Source of the DNA: Bradyrhizobium sp. 139 | GTDB taxonomy: Bacteria > Pseudomonadota > Alphaproteobacteria > Rhizobiales > Xanthobacteraceae | Assembly: GCF_023074175.1 (NCBI RefSeq) | Contig: NZ_JADPKS010000045.1 | Location: forward strand, 1 to 64,000 | DNA: 64,000 bases | Direction of reading: 5' to 3' | Part shown: one piece after another, positions 23,317 through 31,210 of the stretch | Layout: the number at the start of each line of letters is the position of its first letter | How positions within the stretch are numbered: the first letter of the stretch is position 1 | Translations under genes and position numbers: made by a program | Notes under the pieces: generated by a model | The model's database searches: none | Seen by the model: only the letters and a program-made list of their open reading frames with translations | Told to the model about the DNA's origin: nothing

Positions 23317-23511
23317 ATGATTCGTACAAAACGAAAAGCGGTAATTCGCGCGCTTGACCCCTCCGACCCTCGGAGCATGAGCCACCCAAACCACAAGAAC
23401 GCTTGGGTGGAGTTCGCTGAGGCGATCGGACGTCTTGAAGCGCGCGAGCAGATTAGGCTGCAGAGTCACGGAGGCGACAACGACAATGCTCCACAGTGTC
23501 CACCACAATAA
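23317..23511 (+). CDS. Hypothetical small protein
   Basis: 64 residues, basic N-terminus (MIRTKRKAVIRAL). It overlaps the recombinase start by 26 bases. No family recognised; could be a recombination directionality factor by position, but nothing in the sequence proves that. Confidence 0.4.
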   Translation: MIRTKRKAVIRALDPSDPRSMSHPNHKNAWVEFAEAIGRLEAREQIRLQSHGGDNDNAPQCPPQ

Positions 23512-25165
23512 GAGGGTTGCGCTCTATGCGCGTTTCTCCAGCGATCTGCAGAAGGATCGCTCTATCGAGGATCAGTTCGCCGAGCTCGAAAGAACCGCTA
23601 AGCGGTTCGGGCTACAGGCGGACAGGCGGCATTATTACGCCGATCGCGGTGTTTCAGCCTCTTCCCTGTTCGATCGCCCCGGTCTGACGCGCGAGCTCAT
23701 GGGCGCAGCAGCGCGTCGTGAGTTCGAAACCATTCTTGTCGAGGCGACCGACCGGCTCTCGCGTGACCGCGCCGATCTATTCTGGCTCGCCAAGCGGTTC
23801 AACTTCCACAACATCATCCTGTTTACGCCGGCCGGTGAAGTCAGCGATATGCAGCTGACGTTCGACGGGCACAGCAACGAGGACTTCATTCGCAAGCTGG
23901 CGGTGCGGGTGAAGCGCGGTCATGACGGCATTACCCGCGAAGGTAAGGTCGCAGGCAGCCACTGCTATGGGTACGACTTGGTGCCGGGCAAGCCGGGCGA
24001 GCGTACCATCAACGAGACTGAAGCCGCCGTCATCCGCCGCATCTTCGCTGAGTACGCCAGCGGCGCATCGCCGCGCAAGATCGTCGCCGCCCTGCGTCGG
24101 GACGGCATTCCCTCCCCCAGCGGAAAAGCGGTGTGGAACTACCAAGGCATCCTTGGCTCTGATAAGGCGGCAACCGGGGCGGGGCTTCTTCACCGCGAAA
24201 TTTACCGCGGTAAGGTCGTGCGCAACCGCGCCAAGAGCCTCAAGAACCCGGACACCGGAAAGAGGCTGAGACGGCTGGCGGACCCCGACGACGTGATCGT
24301 GGTCGAAGCCCCGCATCTGAGGATCATCGACGAGGGACTATGGAACGCGGCCCATGCCGTCCGTCGCCAGCGCCGAGTGCAAATGAACCCCAGCGGAGTG
24401 GTCAAGCCGGTACTCGGCCGTAAACCACAACTGCTCTCCGGAATCGTCAAGTGCGCCACATGCAGCGGCGGGATGACGATTGTGTCCTCTGCGCGGGGTG
24501 GTCAGATCGGCTGCTCGAATGCCAGATACCGCGGCACTTGCGACCACACCAAACTGTACGATCTCGGCACCATCACGTCGGAAGTGATCGACAAGGTGGA
24601 CCAGGAGCTCACCAATCCGGAGTTCCTGAAGGCGCGGATGAAAGCCCGCGCCCTCGAACTTGCGAAGGCCGAGCGCGAGGAAGGGGCCGAGCGGCAAGCG
24701 GTGCAGCGTCAGATCGATCGGCTCAACGTGCAGATTGCCCGACTGGTCGATGTCCTCACCGAAGGCGACCTGCCGGTACCGGAGCTCAAGGAGAAGATCA
24801 AAGCGAAGGAGGCCGAGCGGGTTGCCCTGAAGGAGCGGCAGCGTCTCCTCGGCGACGCCAACAACGTCACCGGCTTTCCGTCCGCATGCATGGCCGAATT
24901 TGGCAAGAGCATCGAGACCCTGATCGCTTTGCTCAAACGTAACCCCGACGACCCGCACTGCCGGCTGGCGATGGGCAACCTCATCGACTGTGTCTTGGTC
25001 CATCCGACGCCAAAGAAGGCGCCCTACGACCTGAGCCTGTACTGCCGAGTCTCAGCGATCGGCAATCTGAACCTTTTTCCGGCCCAGCGTTCTCACGATA
25101 AAATCGTTGCAGAAGAAGGGGTTAACCCGTTGTTCGGTACAGGCCATGCCGTTACCTCTGATTAA
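23486..25165 (+). CDS. Large serine recombinase (integrase)
   Basis: 559 residues from ATG 23486 with GGAGG upstream. ALYARFSSDLQ at the N-terminus carries the catalytic Ser18 and ATDRLSRDRADL the conserved Arg residues of the resolvase domain. The recombinase domain follows (GYDLVPGKPGERTINETEAA). Then come a zinc ribbon (CATCSGG, CSNARYRGTCDH) and a coiled coil (about 370-440). It would integrate and excise the element at the boundary just to its right. Two element palindromes lie in the gene (23930, 24201), so it has evolved with the element. Confidence 0.92.
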   Translation: MLHSVHHNKRVALYARFSSDLQKDRSIEDQFAELERTAKRFGLQADRRHYYADRGVSASSLFDRPGLTRELMGAAARREFETILVEATDRLSRDRADLFWLAKRFNFHNIILFTPAGEVSDMQLTFDGHSNEDFIRKLAVRVKRGHDGITREGKVAGSHCYGYDLVPGKPGERTINETEAAVIRRIFAEYASGASPRKIVAALRRDGIPSPSGKAVWNYQGILGSDKAATGAGLLHREIYRGKVVRNRAKSLKNPDTGKRLRRLADPDDVIVVEAPHLRIIDEGLWNAAHAVRRQRRVQMNPSGVVKPVLGRKPQLLSGIVKCATCSGGMTIVSSARGGQIGCSNARYRGTCDHTKLYDLGTITSEVIDKVDQELTNPEFLKARMKARALELAKAEREEGAERQAVQRQIDRLNVQIARLVDVLTEGDLPVPELKEKIKAKEAERVALKERQRLLGDANNVTGFPSACMAEFGKSIETLIALLKRNPDDPHCRLAMGNLIDCVLVHPTPKKAPYDLSLYCRVSAIGNLNLFPAQRSHDKIVAEEGVNPLFGTGHAVTSD

Positions 25166-25258
25166 CTATTTCTTATCACGCGACTGTCATTGGAAGTGCC
25201 CGGAACGTGTTTTGCAGATTTCCCGTTGGGAAGTTGCAATGAGGCAGCGGAGAACAAC
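25166..25258. other. Probable right attachment site region
   Basis: Serine integrases normally act on a site next to their own gene, and the host-type genes begin just after this stretch. It contains TTTCCC-GTT-GGGAA (25219-25232), a short inverted repeat of the kind seen in attachment sites. No duplicated core can be seen because the left end is outside the window. Confidence 0.35.
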
Positions 25259-25357
25259 ATGAAAATCTATCTGCTGATGCTGCTGATCGGTGCGCTGTTC
25301 ATGGCGATCCGCCTGACGACTCCGCAAGAGCAGCAGTCGGAATCCCTTCCGCAGTAA
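25259..25357 (+). CDS. Small membrane peptide
   Basis: 32 residues, MKIYLLMLLIGALFMAIRL followed by a polar tail. One membrane helix or a signal-like peptide. Composition and position suggest a host gene at the element boundary, perhaps cut at the site of insertion. Function unknown. Confidence 0.4.
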   Translation: MKIYLLMLLIGALFMAIRLTTPQEQQSESLPQ

Positions 25358-25361
25358 GCCG

Positions 25362-26126
25362 TCACGGCTCCGCCAGCGGCAAGACCGCTCTCCCCTCCAG
25401 AATATCCGTCACCTGATTTTCAGTCACGCGTGACGCGTTCAGCATGAGACCCGGCAGCAGTCGCGTCGGAGCCCGGCCGCCTTTGACTGCGCGCACCAGT
25501 ACGCGGATCGCGGGCCGTCCCGCCTCGCCGTGAATCGGCAGGATCGACAGGCTGCCGAAGCCGCGTGACAGCGCAGCCAAAACCTCCGCGATGCCATCTG
25601 CGCGCCAGATCAGGGTCAGCGCGCCATCCGATCGGAGGATGCGCCGCGCCGCATGCACCCATGCATTCAGCGTCTCCTCCGTCGCAACATGCGCGGTGTG
25701 GCGCGCCTGATCGGGCGAACCGCGATGGCGTGCGGGGTCATTGAAGGGTGGGTTCATCAGCACAACGTCGACGCTGTCGGGCAACAGCCCATCTGCCGCA
25801 AACGCCTGCGCATCCGCCGTGACATCGAGCACGATCGTCTCCGCGGCAATTCCATTCGCTGCCGCATTGGTGCGCGCGAGTTCCGCCAGTTCGGGGTCGA
25901 TCTCGACCAGGCTCAGCCCGATGCCGGCGACGCGCCGGCCGAGCGCCAGCCCCGCCGTGCCGATGCCGGCGCCGAGATCGACCACGCGGTCGCCCGCCCG
26001 CGCTTCCGTCGCCGCTGCGAGCAGGATGGCGTCATGCCCGGCACGGTGGCCGGTCCGCTTCTGTCTCAGCCGCAAACGGCCGCCGAGAAAGGCGTCCTCG
26101 GTAATGTCTGCCAAGCCTTCAATCAT
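25362..26126 (-). CDS. SAM-dependent methyltransferase, TrmN6-like
   Basis: 254 residues. VVDLGAGIGTAGLAL is the SAM-binding motif I and VVLMNPPFND is the NPPF motif IV of N6-adenine methyltransferases. The set with FLGGRLRLRQ...GHDAILLAA at the N-terminus fits the family of the tRNA1(Val) A37 N6-methyltransferase. ATG 26126 is chosen; a start at 26153 would add residues from a small tandem repeat (see 26118-26175). The gene is convergent with the element. Confidence 0.8.
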   Translation of the reverse strand: MIEGLADITEDAFLGGRLRLRQKRTGHRAGHDAILLAAATEARAGDRVVDLGAGIGTAGLALGRRVAGIGLSLVEIDPELAELARTNAAANGIAAETIVLDVTADAQAFAADGLLPDSVDVVLMNPPFNDPARHRGSPDQARHTAHVATEETLNAWVHAARRILRSDGALTLIWRADGIAEVLAALSRGFGSLSILPIHGEAGRPAIRVLVRAVKGGRAPTRLLPGLMLNASRVTENQVTDILEGRAVLPLAEP

Positions 26127-26175
26127 CCAAGACTTCAATCTCCAAGATTTCAATCATCCAAGCCTCAATCATTGC
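26118..26175. repeat. Short imperfect tandem repeat
   Basis: The unit TCAATCATCCAAG or a close variant (TCAATCTCCAAG) recurs four times between the two minus-strand genes. It overlaps possible starts of the methyltransferase gene and creates alternative in-frame ATG codons. Confidence 0.5.
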
Positions 26176-26392
26176 CGCGCAGTTCATGGCTGAGGCCGGC
26201 CTCGGTCAGGAGCTGCCGGGCCTCCTGGGCGTCGTCCTCATGAACCAGGATCCGCCGCGGCAAAATGCCGAGCGAGCCCTCGATGATGCTCATGTTCTGG
26301 TCCAGCACAAGATGATGGATGTTGGCGCCGTCGAGCAGCGCGCCGATCGCCGACACCAGCACGATATCGTTGGTTCGAACCAGTTCACGCAA
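26165..26392 (-). CDS. DUF2007 family protein
   Basis: 75 residues: MRELVRTNDIVLVSAIGALL, then HHLVLDQNMS, LGILPRRILV and EDDAQEARQLL. This matches the short DUF2007 family (putative signal-transducing proteins of alpha/beta fold). Lies just upstream of the methyltransferase on the same strand and is divergent from the polyprenyl synthetase gene. Exact role not known. Confidence 0.8.
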   Translation of the reverse strand: MRELVRTNDIVLVSAIGALLDGANIHHLVLDQNMSIIEGSLGILPRRILVHEDDAQEARQLLTEAGLSHELRGND

Positions 26393-26522
26393 AGCAGGTC
26401 TCCTGCCTGAAAGGGGTTAAGCGGCAAATGTTAATGGTTCCGCAGCACTTGCCGCATCCGCCTCCAGTTTCTATTGTATTTCCATCAGAATAGCTCCTCC
26501 GGAGCAAATATTGGAGACCGGC

Positions 26523-27530
26523 GTGGCCGTCATCGTACCTTTCGAAACTCCCGGCGCGTCGATCGAAGAGCTGGTTGCCCTTGTCGCCGGCGACATGGAG
26601 CGCGTCAACGCCACGATCTTGTCGCGGACCGGTTCGGACGTGACCATGATCCCGGAGGTTGCCAACCATTTGATCTCCTCCGGCGGCAAGCGTCTGCGGC
26701 CGATGCTGACGCTCGCCATGGCCAACCTCGCCGGCTACGCCGGCGACGGTCACATCAAGCTCGCGGCCTCCGTCGAGTTCATGCACACCGCGACCCTGCT
26801 CCATGACGACGTCGTCGACGAGAGCGAGATGCGCCGCGGCAAGCTGTCGGCGCGCATGCTCTGGGGCAACGAGGCGAGCGTGCTGGTCGGCGACTTCCTG
26901 CTCGGCCAGGCGTTCCGCATGATGGTCGAGGTCGGTTCGCTCCGCGCGCTCGACATCCTCTCCGCGGCTGCCGCCACCATCGCCGAGGGCGAGGTGATGC
27001 AGCTCGCCGCCGCCAAGAACACCGCGACCACCGAGGACGAATATCTCGCGGTGATCCGCGGCAAGACCGCCGAGTTGTTTGCGGCCGCCTGCGAGGTCGG
27101 CCCCGTCATCGCCAACCGCCCGAAGGCGGAGCAGACCGCCTGCCGCTCGGTCGGCATGAATCTCGGCATCGCCTTCCAGCTCGTCGACGACGTGCTCGAC
27201 TATGGCGGCAAGAGCGCCAAGCTCGGCAAGAACACCGGCGACGATTTTCGCGAAGGCAAGATCACGCTGCCGGTCGTGCTGGCCTTCCGCCGCGGCAACG
27301 ACACCGAGCGCGCCTTCTGGATCCGCGCGCTGGAGCGCGGCGAGATCGGCGACGGCGATCTCGATCACGCCCTCGGCCTGATGAACAAACACCGCGCGCT
27401 CGAGGACACGCTCATCCGCGCCCAGCACTACGGCGCCATGGCGGTCGACGCGCTGGCGCTGTTCCCGTCCTCGCCGATGAAGAGCGCGCTGGAGCAGGTG
27501 GTGGCATTCTGTCTGGCGCGGTCGCATTAA
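26523..27530 (+). CDS. ispB: Polyprenyl (octaprenyl) diphosphate synthase
   Basis: 335 residues from GTG 26523 (a TTG at 26511 is in frame). The two Asp-rich motifs are LLHDDVVDES and QLVDDVLDY, with GGKRLRPMLTL as the substrate-binding segment. Trans-type prenyl transferase that extends farnesyl diphosphate for the ubiquinone side chain; the exact chain length cannot be read. Divergent from DUF2007, the usual neighbour in this group. Confidence 0.88.
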   Translation: MAVIVPFETPGASIEELVALVAGDMERVNATILSRTGSDVTMIPEVANHLISSGGKRLRPMLTLAMANLAGYAGDGHIKLAASVEFMHTATLLHDDVVDESEMRRGKLSARMLWGNEASVLVGDFLLGQAFRMMVEVGSLRALDILSAAAATIAEGEVMQLAAAKNTATTEDEYLAVIRGKTAELFAAACEVGPVIANRPKAEQTACRSVGMNLGIAFQLVDDVLDYGGKSAKLGKNTGDDFREGKITLPVVLAFRRGNDTERAFWIRALERGEIGDGDLDHALGLMNKHRALEDTLIRAQHYGAMAVDALALFPSSPMKSALEQVVAFCLARSH

Positions 27531-27569
27531 GCGCGACGGCTTGACGCCGTTTCTGATTTCCGCATCACC

Positions 27570-27790
27570 GCTAGCTCCGTCATCCTGAGGCGCGAGTGGC
27601 GCGATGCGCAGCATCGCGCCGGGAGCCTCGAAGGATGAAACGGCCGAGATGCAGCCGGGCCGTCGCCCTTCGAGGCTCGGCGAGCGACGCTGTTGCGTCG
27701 CTAGCCTCACACCTTGGCGTGACGGTAATATGTAAGAGCTCGCTGCATCAACGTCGTCATTGCGAGCGCAGCGAAGCAATCGCTCCACGC
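27570..27790. repeat. Chromosomal palindromic repeat cluster
   Basis: The gap 27531-27851 holds CGTCATCCTGAGG...CCTCGAAGGATGA and CCTTCGAGGCTCGG...CTTGGCGTGACGG arms and, at 27756-27780, GTCATTGCGAGCGCAGCGAAG. These are typical dispersed extragenic palindromes of Bradyrhizobium-like genomes. No gene is seen in this gap. Confidence 0.65.
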
Positions 27791-27814
27791 TTGCTCTGCT
27801 GCTGCCCGCTAGTG

Positions 27815-27831
27815 ACTTGCATTTTGCAAGT
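27815..27831. promoter_or_regulatory. Operator-like inverted repeat before the HxlR gene
   Basis: ACTTGCATTTTGCAAGT is a perfect 17-base inverted repeat (arms ACTTGCA and TGCAAGT) 20 bases before the ATG of the HxlR gene. HxlR regulators usually bind such sites and repress their own promoter. Confidence 0.65.
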
Positions 27832-27851
27832 AACACCCCTAGCTTGGCTCC

Positions 27852-28367
27852 ATGCAACCCAAATCCCCCTCGATCCTGGAATGCCCGGTCGGCCGCGCCG
27901 TTGAGACGGTCGGCGAATGGTGGAGCATCTTGATCCTGCGGGATGCGTTCCAGGGCGCAACAAAGTTCGACGAATTTTCGCAAAGCCTCGGGATTGCGCC
28001 GAATATCCTGTCGCGGCGCCTTGCCCATCTTACCGAGAGCGGCATGTTCGTCCGCCGCCGCTATCATGAGCGACCGCCGCGGTACGAATATGTGCTGACG
28101 GAGAAGGCACGGGATTTCTTTCCCGTGATCGTGGCGATGCTGGCCTGGGGCAACAAGCATCTCGCGCCGAAGGGCGAATCCATCCTGCTGGCGAACCGCG
28201 ACGATGTTCGTCCGTTCGATCCGATCATGGTCGATGCCGCCGACATGCGTCCGATCACCCTCGCCAATGCGGTCGTCGTCGCAGGTCCTCGCGCCAGCCG
28301 CGGGATGCGCAAGCGGCTCGCTTTGCTCAAGGCCATGAACCCGGCCGTCGCGCCGGCAGGAGACTGA
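27852..28367 (+). CDS. HxlR family transcription regulator
   Basis: 171 residues. CPVGRAVETVGEWWSILILRD (about 11-31) is the HxlR signature with a conserved Cys, followed by winged-helix FDEFSQSLGIAPNILSRRL. Single-domain redox- or ligand-sensing repressor. The adjacent operator (27815-27831) and the FabF-like gene one base downstream suggest it controls that gene. Confidence 0.88.
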   Translation: MQPKSPSILECPVGRAVETVGEWWSILILRDAFQGATKFDEFSQSLGIAPNILSRRLAHLTESGMFVRRRYHERPPRYEYVLTEKARDFFPVIVAMLAWGNKHLAPKGESILLANRDDVRPFDPIMVDAADMRPITLANAVVVAGPRASRGMRKRLALLKAMNPAVAPAGD

Positions 28368-28368
28368 C

Positions 28369-29631
28369 ATGCGTCGTATCGTCGTGACGGGAATGGGGGC
28401 GGTGTCGCCGCTCGGCTGCGGCTTCGAAATATCGTGGCGCCGGCTGCTCGCCGGCCAAAGCGGGCTGCGTCCTCTGCCCGAATGGTCGCAGGCGTTGCCT
28501 GCGCGGATCGCCGGTCTCGTGCCCGACAAAGCCGACGATGCGGACGGAGGTTTCGATCCCGCGCAGGCCGCCGCGCCGAAAGACCAGCGCAAGATGGACC
28601 GCTTCATCCTGTTCGCGCTGCTGGCTACGGCAGAAGCGGTCGCGCAGGCCAAATGGACGCCGCAGGACGCGGCGGCGCAGGAACGAACCGCGACGATCAT
28701 TGCCTCCGGCGTCGGCGGATTCCCGGCCATGGCGGAGGCAGTGCGCATCACCGAGCAGCGCGGCGCGCGCCGGCTTTCGCCGTTCACCATCCCCTCGTTT
28801 CTCGCCAATCTCGCCGCGGGCCACGTCTCGATCAGATACGGCTACAAGGGAGCACTGGGCACACCGGTCACGGCGTGCGCCGCCGGCGTCCAGGCGATCG
28901 GCGATGCCGCGCGCATGATCCGCGCCGACGAAATCGACGTCGCGATCTGCGGCGGCGCGGAGGCCTGCATCGATATCGTCAGCCTCGGCGGCTTTGCGGC
29001 GGCGCGCGCGCTGTCGAGCGGATTCAACGACGAGCCCGCGCGCGCCTCGCGTCCGTTCGATCGCGACCGTGACGGCTTTGTCATGGGCGAAGGTGCCGGC
29101 ATCCTGGTGATTGAGGAGCTGGAGCACGCGCTTGCGCGCGGCGCCACGCTGATCGCGGAGATCGTCGGCTACGGCACGACGGCGGACGCCTATCACATGA
29201 CATCGGGGCCGCCGGATGGCGACGGCGCCCGCCGCGCCATGGAGATCGCGCTCCGGCAGGCGAACCTCGCGCCCGCGGATTTGCAGCACCTGAACGCGCA
29301 TGCGACGTCGACGCCGGCCGGCGACGAGAGCGAGCTCGGCGCGATTGCCGCACTGTTCGGCCGCAATCGAAACATCGCGGTGAGCGCCACGAAATCGGCC
29401 ACCGGCCATCTGCTCGGCGCCGCCGGCGGCCTCGAGGCGATCTTCACCGTTCTCGCCCTGCGCGACCAGGTCGCGCCGCCGACGCTCAATCTCGAAAACC
29501 CCGACCCGGGCGCTGACGGCATCGACATCGTCTCCGGCGCAGCGCGACCGATGCCGATGCTCAACGCGATCTCCAACGGGTTCGGCTTCGGCGGGGTGAA
29601 TGCCAGCGTGATCTTCCGCCGGATGGGCTAA
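28369..29631 (+). CDS. Beta-ketoacyl-ACP synthase II (FabF-like)
   Basis: 420 residues. The catalytic triad is Cys in TACAAGVQAIGD, His in NAHATSTPAGD and His in SATGHLLGAAGG. It condenses malonyl-ACP with acyl-ACP. The start is one base after the HxlR stop, so they are probably one operon; this is likely a dedicated paralogue rather than the housekeeping fabF, which usually sits with acpP. Confidence 0.88.
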   Translation: MRRIVVTGMGAVSPLGCGFEISWRRLLAGQSGLRPLPEWSQALPARIAGLVPDKADDADGGFDPAQAAAPKDQRKMDRFILFALLATAEAVAQAKWTPQDAAAQERTATIIASGVGGFPAMAEAVRITEQRGARRLSPFTIPSFLANLAAGHVSIRYGYKGALGTPVTACAAGVQAIGDAARMIRADEIDVAICGGAEACIDIVSLGGFAAARALSSGFNDEPARASRPFDRDRDGFVMGEGAGILVIEELEHALARGATLIAEIVGYGTTADAYHMTSGPPDGDGARRAMEIALRQANLAPADLQHLNAHATSTPAGDESELGAIAALFGRNRNIAVSATKSATGHLLGAAGGLEAIFTVLALRDQVAPPTLNLENPDPGADGIDIVSGAARPMPMLNAISNGFGFGGVNASVIFRRMG

Positions 29632-29675
29632 ACAAGGGGCCTTGCAATCGCGGCACGTTTCGTTACCAAAATGGG

Positions 29676-30308
29676 ATGATTGAAACGAATTTCTGGCTGT
29701 TCCTGGCCGCCGCTCTTCTTATTGCCGCCGTTCCCGGCCCCGGCATTTTCTACGTCGCGGCACGGACCTTGTCCGAAGGGCGTGCCAGCGGTTTTGCGTC
29801 AACTGCGGGCACAGCGCTGGGCGGGCTTGTTCATGTCGTCGCGGGCAGCCTCGGCATCTCCGCGATCATCCTTGCCAGCGCCGAGCTGTTTGCCGCCGTA
29901 AAATTCGTCGGCGCGCTCTATCTGGTCTGGCTCGGCATCAAGACCTTCCGCAGCGCCGGCCGCGCGCTGTCGCTGGAGAGCGAGCCCGTCGGCGACAGGC
30001 GCGCGTTCCGCGACGGCGTGCTGGTCGAGGCGTTGAACCCGAAGACCGCCGCATTCTTCCTCGCCTTCATTCCGCAGTTCCTCGATCCCGCGGGATCGAA
30101 CCCCACGCTGCAATTCATGATGCTCGGCACGATCTCGGTGATCTTGAACACGCTCGCCGATGTCGTCGTGGTGCTGATGGCCTCCGCGACACGCACGCAG
30201 CTGATTGGAAGGCCGCATCTGATGCGGCGTCTCACGCAAGGATCCGGCGTCTTCATCGCGGGCCTCGGCCTCTCGCTCGCGCTGGCGCGGCGGCCGGCGA
30301 ATGGATAG
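29676..30308 (+). CDS. LysE/RhtB family exporter
   Basis: 210 residues with about six membrane helices. AAVPGPGIFYVAARTLSEGR (about 16-35) is the LysE/RhtB family signature. Predicted inner-membrane exporter of amino acids or related small molecules; substrate unknown. The stop overlaps the start of the hydrolase gene by eight bases. Confidence 0.85.
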   Translation: MIETNFWLFLAAALLIAAVPGPGIFYVAARTLSEGRASGFASTAGTALGGLVHVVAGSLGISAIILASAELFAAVKFVGALYLVWLGIKTFRSAGRALSLESEPVGDRRAFRDGVLVEALNPKTAAFFLAFIPQFLDPAGSNPTLQFMMLGTISVILNTLADVVVVLMASATRTQLIGRPHLMRRLTQGSGVFIAGLGLSLALARRPANG

Positions 30309-31179
30309 TGCCCCGCAAAGCCGCTTCTATGAATCGCATGGCCTGCGGCTGCACTACGCCGACTGGGGCAACGAAGGCGCGCCCTTCGCCATCCTGGTTC
30401 ATGGCGGCCGCGATCATTGCCGGAGCTGGGACGCCATTGCGCGCTCGCTGCAGCCGCATTTCCACGTGCTCGCGCCCGATCTGCGCGGTCATGGCGATTC
30501 CGACTGGACCAAAGGCGGCAGCTACGCGCTGACGGAGTATGTGTACGACCTTGCACAGCTCATCCGCAGCGTCGCAGCGCCTCAGGTGACCCTCATCGGT
30601 CATTCGATGGGCGGCATGGTGAGCCTGATCCTTTCAGGATCGTTCCCCGAACTGGTCGCGAAGCTGGTCGTGCTCGATGGTGTGACCATGCTGCCGGATA
30701 CGCCAAAGCCGCCGGCGCATGAGCGCATCAGCAAATGGGTCGGCCAGCTCGACAAGCTGCACGACCGCACGCCGCGCCGCTATTCGACCCTTGAGGACGC
30801 TGCGGCGCAGATGGTGCTTCACAACAGGCGGCTGTCCCGCGACCTCGCGCTGCACCTCGCCACGCACGGCGCGCGGCAAAACGAGGACGGCAGCTATAGC
30901 TGGAAGTTCGATCCCTACCAGCGCGCCAGTGCGCCGCACCGGCTCTGGCCGGACGACCACGTCGCACTGTGGTCGCGCATCACGTGTCCGACCCTGCTGC
31001 TGAATGCCGGTGAAAGCTTTCTGGCTGGCGCGAGGGCCGCAGGCCTGGAGCGTTATTTCCAGCAGGCGCGCGTCGAGACCATCGCCGGGGCTGGACACTG
31101 GCTGCAACACGACCGGCCGCAAGAAGTGTCAGGTGCGATCCGAAAATTTCTCGAGCTGGCCAAGCACTGCGCGAGTTAG
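30301..31179 (+). CDS. Alpha/beta hydrolase
   Basis: 292 residues. The nucleophile elbow is GHSMGGM, with HGGRDHCRSW (oxyanion-hole region) upstream, an acidic residue in the LLNAGES region, and His in IAGAGHWLQHD. Substrate unknown. Overlap with the exporter gene suggests coordinated translation. Confidence 0.85.
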   Translation: MDSAPQSRFYESHGLRLHYADWGNEGAPFAILVHGGRDHCRSWDAIARSLQPHFHVLAPDLRGHGDSDWTKGGSYALTEYVYDLAQLIRSVAAPQVTLIGHSMGGMVSLILSGSFPELVAKLVVLDGVTMLPDTPKPPAHERISKWVGQLDKLHDRTPRRYSTLEDAAAQMVLHNRRLSRDLALHLATHGARQNEDGSYSWKFDPYQRASAPHRLWPDDHVALWSRITCPTLLLNAGESFLAGARAAGLERYFQQARVETIAGAGHWLQHDRPQEVSGAIRKFLELAKHCAS

Positions 31180-31210
31180 CTCAGCTATATCCTCGTCATT
31201 GCGAGCAGGC

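Larger units (their letters stand above)
275..24214. repeat. Dispersed palindrome GTTACC-N5..7-GGTAAC
   Basis: Nineteen copies with both arms (TTAC[CT] and [AG]GTAA) start near 275, 477, 712, 1179, 1891, 3870, 4294, 4983, 7416, 7895, 12306, 12591, 14931, 17285, 19344, 20055, 22393, 23930 and 24201. Weaker copies lie at 8721, 11094, 16121, 16721, 20717 and 20813. Each is about 18-21 bases with a variable centre. Twelve or more are inside coding sequence, read in all three frames: VTRKGN at 712, YLREVT at 7416, WLLSQVT at 3870. I saw no full copy by eye in the chromosomal half. Function is unknown; candidates are a repressor or nucleoid-protein site or an RNA hairpin. It recalls the start-associated sequences and stoperators of mycobacteriophages, but the sequence differs. 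Confidence 0.85.
1..25258 (+). mobile_element. Integrated phage-like element, right-hand part
   Basis: All genes from 589 to 25165 read on the + strand and form a phage-type early region: DNA polymerase A, primase-helicase, SNF2 helicase, Cas4-like and VRR-NUC nucleases, dCMP deaminase, dNTP diphosphohydrolase and a large serine recombinase at the right end. Dispersed palindromes (GTTACC/GGTAAC) and the 10-mer GCGCACTCAC occur throughout and stop at the recombinase gene. Past 25.26 kb the genes are ordinary chromosomal ones on both strands. The left end is not in the window. No structural or packaging gene is seen, so I cannot say whether it is a complete prophage. The right boundary is inferred from gene content, not from a seen duplication. 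Confidence 0.85.

Noticed and set aside
27700..27790. CRISPR-like spacing of repeats in the host gap
   Set aside because: The repeats are REP-like inverted units, not regular direct repeats with spacers.
26385..28808. Minus-strand open frame of 807 codons
   Set aside because: Antisense to polyprenyl synthetase, HxlR and FabF genes and crosses intergenic repeats.
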